This document shows positions 1-4,583 of a stretch of 10,107 nucleotides of DNA, piece by piece (within the stretch, counting starts at the first letter, position 1; every line of letters begins with the position of its first letter). Both the position numbers and the translations under genes were made by a program. The stretch covers positions 1-10,107 of the forward strand of contig DATHGT010000195.1 of NCBI GenBank assembly GCA_035317605.1, in the 5' to 3' direction. Source of the stretch: DATHGT01 sp035317605. Lineage in GTDB: Bacteria; Methylomirabilota; Methylomirabilia; Rokubacteriales; CSP1-6. The notes below the pieces were generated by a model that saw only the letters and a program-made list of their open reading frames with translations, had not been told where the DNA came from and did no database searches.

Positions 1-1
1 C

Positions 2-97
2 GCGTCGTTCTACGTGCTGATCAATCTCCTGGTGGACGTCTCGTACACGCTGCTCGACCCGCGCATCCGGGTCACGGGCCAGGGCCGTGGAGGCTGA
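2..97 (+). CDS. DppB/OppB-type ABC transporter permease, C-terminal end (partial)
   Basis: The frame is open from the window edge to a TGA at 95-97 and gives the last 31 residues of an inner-membrane permease. It ends in a hydrophobic helix (FYVLINLLVDVSYTLLDPRIR). The pattern NLLVD-Y-LLDPRIR is the characteristic C-terminus of the DppB/OppB half of peptide/nickel/opine-type ABC importers, where the last transmembrane helix runs into a short cytoplasmic tail. The next gene starts at a GTG inside this one (11-base overlap), the usual B-then-C order of these operons. Translational coupling is likely. The substrate cannot be told from this fragment. Confidence 0.85.
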   Translation, partial: ASFYVLINLLVDVSYTLLDPRIRVTGQGRGG

Positions 98-935
98 GGC
101 GCGCGCCCGGCTCCTCCGCGGCTGGCGTCGCGCGCTACGACGCCCGCCCGCGGTGGCCGGCGCGGTCGTCGTGCTGTGCTTCGCGGGTATCGCGCTGGCC
201 GCGCCGTGGATCGCGACGTCCGATCCCGTGCAGACGAACTGGAGTCAGATCCGCAAGGCGCCGAGCCTGGCCCATCCGTTCGGCACCGACGACCTCGGGC
301 GCGACACGTTCTCGCGGGTGATCTGGGGCACGCGCATCTCCATGCAGGCCGGCGTGCTCTCGATCCTCCTGGCCATGGCCATCGGAGTGCCCGCCGGCTT
401 CGTGTCCGGCTACTACCGCGGCGTGTTCGACCAGCTCATCATGCGGCTGACCGATGCGTGGCTGTCGTTTCCGTTCCTGATCCTCGCCATCGGCCTGGTG
501 ACCATCCTCGGCCCCTCGCTCACCAACGCGACGCTGGCCATCGGCCTCGGCGCCACTCCCCTCTACATCCGGCTCACCCGCGGCCTCGTGCTGGCCACCG
601 AAGCCCACGAGTACGTGCACGGCGCGCGCGCGATGGGCGCCGGCGACGCCCGCGTGATGGCTCGCCACATCTTCCCCAACATCGTGAGCGCGCTATTGGT
701 GCAAGCCACAGTCTCCATCCCCACCGCGATCATCGCCGAAGCGATCCTCTCGTTCCTAGGCCTCGGCGTCCAACCCCCCCGTCCGAGCTGGGGCACCATG
801 CTCAACACCGCCCAGCAATTCCTCGACTCCGCCCCCTGGATGGCCTGGTGGCCCGGCCTCGCGATCTTCACGCTGACGCTGTCGTTCAACCTAGCCGGCG
901 ACGGCCTCCGCGACTGGCTGGACCCGCGCGACTGA
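87..935 (+). CDS. DppC/OppC-type ABC transporter permease
   Basis: This 282-residue protein is a complete inner-membrane permease of the peptide/nickel-type ABC importers. It pairs with the DppB-type protein encoded just upstream. A first transmembrane helix lies at about residues 22-42. The OppC hallmark HPFGTDDLGRD follows at 63-73, then helices at about 84-108, 123-145 and 148-165. The EAA loop that docks the ATPase is EYVHGARAMGAG with RHIFPN (about 175-198), and two more helices follow (about 200-226 and 252-272). It ends in GDGLRDWLDPRD, typical of the family. The GTG at 87 is the only reasonable in-frame start and overlaps the upstream gene by 11 bases, with no strong ribosome site. 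The final 94 codons recur at 3147-3427 as a pseudogene. This copy's tail uses several codons that are sparse elsewhere in the gene (CTA, TTG, CAA, ACA). Import of peptides or similar solutes is the family role; the actual substrate is unknown. Confidence 0.93.
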   Translation: MEAEARARLLRGWRRALRRPPAVAGAVVVLCFAGIALAAPWIATSDPVQTNWSQIRKAPSLAHPFGTDDLGRDTFSRVIWGTRISMQAGVLSILLAMAIGVPAGFVSGYYRGVFDQLIMRLTDAWLSFPFLILAIGLVTILGPSLTNATLAIGLGATPLYIRLTRGLVLATEAHEYVHGARAMGAGDARVMARHIFPNIVSALLVQATVSIPTAIIAEAILSFLGLGVQPPRPSWGTMLNTAQQFLDSAPWMAWWPGLAIFTLTLSFNLAGDGLRDWLDPRD

Positions 936-992
936 CGGACGGCTGACCCCGGCCTTCGGGCGGAACCCGCGGGTCGAGCGCGCGGCGGCGCT

Positions 993-1143
993 GGTGGGCA
1001 GGCGGCGAATGGGTGCGCGCCTCTGACCACGAGACGCTTTGCTTCGGTTGACCGTGAGTCGTTCCCACTCGACACCGTCGTGCGGTCTTCATGCGTGGCA
1101 GGGACGGGTCAACCGGCGCGCACCCATTCGCCACCCACCCACC
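993..1143 (-). repeat. Palindromic repeat element, copy 1 (complete, minus orientation)
   Basis: A 151-bp element with 29-bp inverted arms at 993-1021 and 1115-1143, joined by a 93-bp core. Read on the minus strand it follows the element at 3464-3614 along its whole length, including the core (for example GTCGAGTGGGAACGACTC and CTCGTGGTCAGAGG). The arms match at 26 of 29 positions. The three mismatches (999/1137, 1000/1136, 1003/1133) are C/A pairs on the plus strand, so they become G-U wobbles in a minus-strand RNA. Bases outside the arm at 979-992 also resemble the outer flank of copy 3. It lies 57 bp after the permease stop. Function is unknown; a structured RNA or a small non-autonomous mobile element are the two main readings. 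Confidence 0.85.
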
Positions 1144-1338
1144 AGCGACAACCGCGGACCCAGCTCAGAGAGCAGGGGCTTTGACGTGCCCCGCCACCGG
1201 TTGGGAGCGCCCAGCTTCCGAAGAGACGTGGACATGGATGTGCGCTCGGCGCAGCCACTGCCGCCGTCGTGGCCGACACGCTCCTCCGCCCGGTAGCTGC
1301 TGCGTCCGCTCGACTTTAGAGTGATGTACGACCCCGCA

Positions 1339-1407
1339 GGTGGGCAGGTGGGGAATGGAGCGCGCCGGTTGACCCGTCCCTGCCGCGCACGAAGACCGCT
1401 CAAAGGG
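1339..1407 (+). repeat. Palindromic repeat element, copy 2 (left half only)
   Basis: About 69 bp match the left arm and first part of the core of the element at 3464-3614, in the same orientation. The shared run goes through GCGCGCCGGTTGACCCGTCC and on through GAAGACCGCTCAAAGG. The match stops at about 1407, where lower-GC sequence starts. The right half and right arm are absent, so this copy cannot form the long stem. Its broken end coincides with the left edge of the island, which suggests the island arrived, or a deletion occurred, within the element. Confidence 0.8.
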
Positions 1408-1435
1408 GCAATAACTTACTTGACTCACACTGACG

Positions 1436-1852
1436 TCAGCGGCCGAGCGTGAAGCATTTCAGTTTACGCCAGAGAATATAGCCGGATCGCAGTGGCCCGA
1501 CAGGAAAGCGGAGGCTCGGGTCCTGGTCAACATCTTGACCCCGGTGCATGCGGTACGTCACGCCGTTGATGTGTAGGCGTTTGGGGTCTGGGCGTCCACT
1601 GGCACCGATGCTCCCGTCGCTGAGTACGTATTGATGCACGCGGGCGACCTCGACGTTCGTGCGGCGGTCAAGGTAATATACCTCCTGGGAGAAGGTGCCG
1701 GGTGGTTGGTTTGCCGCTGGCCGTGCTGGATTGCTCTTGCCGACTAGGGCGGTAAACTCGCCGGCCTGTTGTCGCTGCCAGTAGCGGCCTCGGTTGAACC
1801 GGCAGCGTAGTTCCCAGACGTCGACGCGGGCACTGAAAGGGATGGTCGTCAT
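1436..1852 (-). CDS. Hypothetical protein, divergent from the 1851 gene
   Basis: A 138-residue soluble protein with no signal peptide or membrane helix. I do not recognise a named family. The N-terminal part is aromatic and basic (VWELRCRFNRGRYWQRQQAGEF, shortened to its core RFNRGRYWQR at about 18-27). A likely conserved core follows at about 66-104: QEVYYLDR, RVHQYVLSDGSIGASG, then RPDPKRLHINGVTYR. The C-terminal 30 residues look unrelated to that core and may be a variable tail. The ATG at 1850-1852 shares a CATG tetramer with the plus-strand start at 1851. No clear Shine-Dalgarno sequence precedes it, so the exact start is uncertain. Composition is lower in GC than the host genes. Confidence 0.65.
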   Translation of the reverse strand: MTTIPFSARVDVWELRCRFNRGRYWQRQQAGEFTALVGKSNPARPAANQPPGTFSQEVYYLDRRTNVEVARVHQYVLSDGSIGASGRPDPKRLHINGVTYRMHRGQDVDQDPSLRFPVGPLRSGYILWRKLKCFTLGR

Positions 1853-2207
1853 GATTGCAGCGCGCGATGTACGAGAACGGCTCGCTGCCGTAGTGGATCA
1901 TCGACTGCCCTTGGAGGAATTCTCCGACTGGCTCGAAACAGCGAGCTGGAACATGCATGCGGATAGCTCACCGGACGCAATCGACCTAGTGTCCTCGGTT
2001 CACTTGCTGCTGTCAGAATATGACCGTGGGGACCTGACCGAATCACAGTTGCGACACGAGCTAGCGACCCTTCTCAACGAGCCGATGGTCCTGTCCATTC
2101 GAATTGAGGTCGGCATTACCGTGTCGGTTCGGCAGGTGCCGTCGACACGGCGGTTCACATCTATAGCGTGGAAGGACGTTGATCTGGCCGGCCGTGTATT
2201 AGCTTAA
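1851..2207 (+). CDS. Hypothetical small helical protein, divergent from the 1852 gene
   Basis: A 118-residue soluble acidic protein. Its first 75 residues look helical and conserved in style (ARDVRERLAAVVDHRLPLEEFSDWLETASW, here as the motif LEEFSDWLE at about 21-29; then LSEYDRGDLTESQLRHEL at about 54-71). The C-terminal third is more strand-like. I do not recognise a named family; similar short proteins are often annotated only as hypothetical. The start at 1851 is preferred to the ATG at 1842 because GAAAGG at 1835-1840 lies 10 nt upstream of 1851 but only 1 nt from 1842. It is head-to-head with the minus-strand gene starting at 1852, and its 3' end overlaps the convergent DUF6941-like gene by 47 bp. 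Confidence 0.65.
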   Translation: MIAARDVRERLAAVVDHRLPLEEFSDWLETASWNMHADSSPDAIDLVSSVHLLLSEYDRGDLTESQLRHELATLLNEPMVLSIRIEVGITVSVRQVPSTRRFTSIAWKDVDLAGRVLA

Positions 2208-2598
2208 ACGGGATACTAGTCAAAACGTTCTCCGCCTCCATCACATCGAACCAGAACAGCCCCGGCTCAGTCGTCTCCATGACCGTAAAGATCCGAAGAT
2301 TCTGTCCGTGCTCGCCACCCCCGAAATTGAGCGTGCTACGGTGAATCTCGGTCGTCGTCCCAGTTGGACGGCGCAGCACAATACGGATCTCTCGATCGCC
2401 CACGACGTCGCCTGATTTCAGGGAGATCAGGAGCGTTACGCGAACACCAAGGGTTTCATCGGGGCCTAGGTTGATGTTGGGCTGAGAGGCTACGTAGAGC
2501 GTGTCGATCATGCGGATCGCGCTCAGGACGTTATCCTTTTCGATGAGCGCCAATTCGCACATGGTCGCGACCTGAACGAGGAGCCGCGTGTTCGGCAT
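2161..2598 (-). CDS. DUF6941-like hypothetical protein
   Basis: A 145-residue soluble protein rich in predicted beta strands. The N-terminus (ATMCELALIEKDNVLSAIRM at about 11-30) resembles the start of DUF6941 proteins, which typically open with a strand, an aspartate or glutamate, a lysine/glycine turn and then an LSxxGxF-like strand. The middle (VRVTLLISL, REIRIVLRRPTG) and the end (RIFTVMETTEPGLFWFDVMEAENVLTS, core EPGLFWFDV at about 112-120) also fit that beta-sandwich-like layout. The assignment is from memory of the family pattern and is tentative; no function is known for the family. A weak AGGA lies about 11 nt before the ATG. A second in-frame ATG at residue 13 is possible. The gene lies in the lower-GC island. 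Confidence 0.65.
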   Translation of the reverse strand: MPNTRLLVQVATMCELALIEKDNVLSAIRMIDTLYVASQPNINLGPDETLGVRVTLLISLKSGDVVGDREIRIVLRRPTGTTTEIHRSTLNFGGGEHGQNLRIFTVMETTEPGLFWFDVMEAENVLTSIPFKLIHGRPDQRPSTL

Positions 2599-2645
2599 TT
2601 GCCGGGAATCCTAGAGCCATTACGGCTGTCCGCGCAAGGGCAGAC

Positions 2646-2800
2646 TCAGCGTCGCCTTTGCTGCTTCCGTTCCTCCCGCCACTCGCGCTCCCGCTTGTCT
2701 ACCTCGGCCTTCGTGTCTGCGTCACCTTGCGAGCCAGGGATACGAAGCGCTCCCATGGCGTCGGGCCGCGCTCAGTCTCCAGCTTTCGCTCTTCTGGCAT
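2646..2800 (-). pseudogene. Decayed small charged reading frame beside the transposase
   Basis: An ATG at 2798-2800, 35 bp after the repaired transposase stop and preceded by AAGAGAG, opens a frame starting MPEERKLETERGPTPWERF and VSLARKV. In this frame it stops at 2699-2701 after 33 residues. Past a one-base shift near 2715-2725 a second frame continues as AEVDKREREWREERKQQ to a TGA at 2646-2648. Together they give a basic, coil-like protein of about 50 residues. Short PWERF-LARK-KAE-DKRE-type proteins of this shape are, in my recollection, common next to transposases, but I cannot name the family. The split could instead be two unrelated frames. Confidence 0.45.
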
Positions 2801-2835
2801 TTCGCGATTCTCTCTTGGGGCCTCGCCCCTGTCGC

Positions 2836-3143
2836 TCACGTCGTAGCCACGGCGGCGGTCACGTTGCCGGTGAGCGCCTTGTAGGTTAGGCGTCGACCGA
2901 CCGACGATGCCGCGCAGCACGGTCAAGAATCGGTCGCCATCCTTGCCGAAGCGCTCGTTATACCGGAATGCCTGCTCGTCCACGTACCGGTGAAGGTGGA
3001 ACGGCTCGACGCTGATGTACGCCCCGTGAAGCGCCCGCTTCAACAGCGACCAGAAGTTTTCCAGGCCGTTGGTGTGGACGTGGCCGTTGACGTATTCGGT
3101 CGCGTGACCCACGAAGCGATGAACGAAGTCTGCGCTCAGGCCA
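2836..3143 (-). pseudogene. Truncated, frameshifted IS1595-family transposase
   Basis: About 100 codons remain of a family that is usually near 300 residues. The fragment begins at about GLSADFVHRF and keeps the ISXO2-like core motif HTNGLENFWSLLKRALHG, then VEPFHLHRYVDEQAFRYNER, which carries the last catalytic region of the DDE/D-type fold. The first two catalytic acidic residues are lost. Reading continues through DGDRFLTVLRGIVG and then shifts: three tandem CGAC units at 2894-2905 break the frame. Removing one unit restores the expected ending GRRLTYKALTGNVTAAVATT and a TGA at 2836-2838. So the gene is broken at its 5' end by truncation and near its 3' end by what looks like a 4-bp slippage duplication. 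Confidence 0.85.
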
Positions 3144-3146
3144 CGG

Positions 3147-3427
3147 GTGATGGTCCGCCACATCTTCCCCAACATCGTGAGCGCGCTGCTCGTGCAGGCC
3201 ACGGTCTCGATCCCCACCGCGATCATCGCGGAAGCGATCCTCTCGTTCCTCGGCCTCGGCGTCCAACCCCCACTCCCGAGCTGGGCACCATGCTCAACAC
3301 CGCCCAGCAATTCCTCGACTCCGCCCCCTGGATGGCATGGTGGCCAGGCCTAGCCATCTTCACGCTGACGCTGTCGTTCAACCTCGCCGGCGACGGCCTC
3401 AGAGATTGGCTCGACCCGCGTGACTAA
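3147..3427 (+). pseudogene. 3' fragment of a second DppC-type permease gene
   Basis: The fragment matches codons 190-282 of the intact permease gene (654-935) from GTGATGG to its stop, with about two dozen base differences over 281 bp by eye. Nearly all are silent third-position changes; the visible amino-acid changes are Ala to Val at the second residue after GTGATG and Arg to Leu in the PPRPSW segment. One G is missing at 3283-3285 (CTGGGCACC here, CTGGGGCACC in the intact gene), which breaks the frame after PSW. It ends in tandem stops TAATAG. The 5' two thirds are absent and the sequence joins an insertion-sequence remnant at 3143-3147. The silent pattern means both versions were under selection as working permeases before this one was cut. 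Confidence 0.88.
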
Positions 3428-3463
3428 TAGGTGATGTGCGGTATCTCAGAAACGGTACTCGTT

Positions 3464-3614
3464 GGGGGGCGGGCGGGGGATGGGCGCGCGCCGGTTGACC
3501 CGTCCCTGCCGCGCACAAAGACCGCTCAAAGGTGTCGAGTGGGAACGACTCAAGGCGGACCGAAGCAAAGCGCCTCGTGGTCAGAGGCGCGCGCCCATCC
3601 CCCGCCCGCCCCCC
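3464..3614 (+). repeat. Palindromic repeat element, copy 3 (complete, plus orientation)
   Basis: A 151-bp element with perfectly matching 29-bp arms at 3464-3492 and 3586-3614 around a 93-bp core. The core holds a small hairpin (GAGT-GGGAACG-ACTC) and a second stem GCGCCTC-GTGGTCA-GAGGCGC at 3570-3590, whose 3' side runs into the right arm. The second stem and the long arm stem therefore compete. Both arms differ from those of copy 1 at the same paired positions, so the pairing is preserved. The element starts 37 bp after the permease pseudogene stop, and its right arm is read through by the minus-strand membrane-protein gene, whose stop codon lies in the core. There is no T-run, so it is not an ordinary factor-independent terminator. 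Confidence 0.88.
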
Positions 3615-4339
3615 AGCGCCGCCGCGCTCAAACGCTCGAGCCTGAGCTTCCTCCACACCAAGAGATGTCCGATCAGCGCCGCCGTGACGAGCACGGCAGG
3701 CAACCACACGAACGGCGGGTACGTGACGAACGTGTTCACCCGGTCCGGGCCGAACCACTGGAAGATGGGAGTGGAGACGATCGCCACCGTGACGACGTTC
3801 ACGAGCAGGGCGAATCCCAGCACGTTCCACGCCGCCACGATCCACCGCGGCACGCGCCCCCGAGCCAGCCACCATCCCAGCAGGCCGGCGCTGATGCCCG
3901 TCACGATGTCGTAGTTCTGGCCGGAGTAGCTCATCTGCACCGGCATCAGTCCGATCACGGAGGCTTCGTGCATGAGCAACTCCAGAGGAAAGCGGAAGAC
4001 CTGAGAGCCCACCAGCACCCAGAGCGGCAAGCCGCAAAGGAGCCGGGTGCCGAGGGGCGAGCAGGCGACACCGATACCCAGGGCCAGGATCGCGAGCAGC
4101 AGGCCCGCGAACGGCGGCGGGAACGCGTCGAAACGGCGCAGGACACCGCTCGCCGCCGCGAGCGTGGTCAGCAACAGCCAGGCGAGCACGGCCGCGCCGA
4201 TCTTCATCGTGCGCCGACGCCGCACGTCCACGCGCTCGCCGAGCCACCGGTCGGCCGCGTCGCAGGCCAGAACGAATCCCGCCGCCACGAGGAGCGGCAG
4301 CACCACGAATCCCATGGTGACGAAGGGGGTCGACGTCAC
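3581..4339 (-). CDS. Multi-pass membrane protein of unknown function
   Basis: From the GTG at 4337-4339 this is a 252-residue integral membrane protein with about seven hydrophobic segments: GFVVLPLLVAAGFVLA near the start, then AAVLAWLLLTTLAAAS, PFAGLLLAILALGIGV, CGLPLWVLVGSQVF, an IVTGISAGLLGWWLA segment, AAWNVLGFALLVNVV and WLPAVLVTAALIGHLLVW. A loop with FPLELLMHEA and GLMPVQMSYSGQNYDI is the most distinctive part; I have seen it only in proteins of unknown function. The GTG start is favoured by a TATAGT at 4349-4354 on this strand, 9 nt upstream; the ATG at 4313-4315 is the alternative. The last 11 residues (LGGGRGMGARL) and the TGA come from the palindromic repeat, so the natural C-terminus may have been replaced. 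It is divergent from the amidase unit. Confidence 0.75.
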   Translation of the reverse strand: MTSTPFVTMGFVVLPLLVAAGFVLACDAADRWLGERVDVRRRRTMKIGAAVLAWLLLTTLAAASGVLRRFDAFPPPFAGLLLAILALGIGVACSPLGTRLLCGLPLWVLVGSQVFRFPLELLMHEASVIGLMPVQMSYSGQNYDIVTGISAGLLGWWLARGRVPRWIVAAWNVLGFALLVNVVTVAIVSTPIFQWFGPDRVNTFVTYPPFVWLPAVLVTAALIGHLLVWRKLRLERLSAAALGGGRGMGARL

Positions 4340-4403
4340 GGCAGGCTCACTATAGCCGAACGCGCGCGCCGGGCGGCCGCCGCACCGTGCTATAAAACGC
4401 CTC
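4340..4403. promoter_or_regulatory. Divergent promoter region with two -10-like boxes
   Basis: The 64 bp between the membrane-protein GTG and the ATG at 4404 carry a -10-like hexamer for each side. TATAGT on the minus strand (4349-4354) is 9 nt from the GTG, and TATAAA on the plus strand (4391-4396) is 7 nt from the ATG. Those distances would place transcription starts at or beside the start codons. No Shine-Dalgarno sequence is present for either gene. No convincing -35 hexamer is seen. Confidence 0.45.
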
Positions 4404-4583
4404 ATGACGCCAACATCGGACATCGATTTGCGTGCGAGTTTCGACGCCGAAATGCGAGCCGCCGGTCTCAGCCTGGCCGGTCGCGATTACGAGCTGCTGT
4501 TCGCGATGTGGACCGAGCACCGGCCCCAGCGCGAGGCCCTGCGCGCCGCTGTGCCCATGCCCGACGAGGAGCCCGACGCGTGA
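4404..4583 (+). CDS. Small GatC/AtzG-like amidase partner protein
   Basis: A 59-residue soluble protein lying directly before an amidase-signature gene, with which it overlaps by four bases (GTGA at 4580-4583). It begins with a predicted helix (FDAEMRAAGLSL), a second helix (YELLFAMWTEHRPQREALRA) and a proline/acidic tail (VPMPDEEPDA). In GatCAB, GatC wraps around the amidase GatA; AtzG does the same for AtzE, and HpxX (DUF4089) accompanies the amidase HpxW. Size, helical layout, the G-L-L start and the DEEP-type tail fit that group, but sequence similarity is too faint to be certain by eye. The ATG is 7 nt after a TATAAA box and has no ribosome site, consistent with a leaderless mRNA. Likely role: stabilising or gating the amidase. 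Confidence 0.65.
   Translation: MTPTSDIDLRASFDAEMRAAGLSLAGRDYELLFAMWTEHRPQREALRAAVPMPDEEPDA
4566..4571 (+). promoter_or_regulatory. Ribosome binding site of the amidase gene
   Basis: GAGGAG lies 8 nt before the GTG at 4580, inside the end of the upstream small gene. It decides the GTG start and explains how the overlapped amidase gene is translated. Confidence 0.6.

Larger units (their letters stand above)
936..1435. other. Intergenic stretch with repeats, no credible gene
   Basis: No credible gene is seen between the permease stop and the first island gene. Just after the stop there are small GC-rich dyads (CCCG-GCCTT-CGGG at 948-960, the palindrome CCCGCGGG at 966-973, and GACCC/GGGTC at 945-949/971-975). 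They might fold after transcription but are not followed by a T-run, so a factor-independent terminator is not supported. A complete palindromic repeat occupies 993-1143 and a truncated one 1339-1407. Between them (1144-1338) the open frames are short and read in arginine-rich, low-information sequence; nothing is recognised there. A perfect 10-bp palindrome CTGACGTCAG at 1430-1439 covers the stop codon of the next minus-strand gene. Confidence 0.7.
1408..2645. other. Lower-GC accessory island with three small genes
   Basis: Base composition drops visibly here: the line 1921-1980 counts 35 G/C of 60, against 44 of 60 at 4801-4860. The left edge is a truncated palindromic repeat and the right edge an insertion-sequence remnant. 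It holds three short genes (minus, plus, minus), none metabolic. Composition, gene size and flanking mobile-element debris point to acquired DNA. No integrase, tRNA or toxin family is recognised inside it. Confidence 0.6.
2646..3143 (-). mobile_element. IS1595-type (ISXO2-like) insertion sequence remnant
   Basis: The segment holds the C-terminal third of an IS1595-group transposase and a decayed accessory reading frame downstream of it, both on the minus strand. The transposase is cut off at about 3143, where the sequence changes directly into the 3' end of a permease gene. No terminal inverted repeats are visible at either edge, so the outer limits are those of the recognisable reading frames. 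The element is not capable of moving itself. Confidence 0.75.

Noticed and set aside
993..1407. CRISPR array or tandem repeat
   Set aside because: The copies are not regularly spaced, are in opposite orientations and contain a shared core, not unique spacers.
2599..2889. Plus-strand open frame over the insertion-sequence remnant
   Set aside because: It is antisense to the transposase and accessory frames, has no ribosome site, and its Ser/Arg/Pro-rich product resembles nothing.
3464..3614. Copy 3 as a factor-independent terminator
   Set aside because: The stem is long enough, but there is no T-run on either side and the element recurs with a conserved 93-bp core, which a terminator would not need.
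3431..4579. Long upstream extension of the amidase frame
   Set aside because: It crosses the palindromic repeat and runs opposite the membrane-protein gene, is full of Arg, His and Gln, and the amidase has a good ribosome site at its GTG at 4580.
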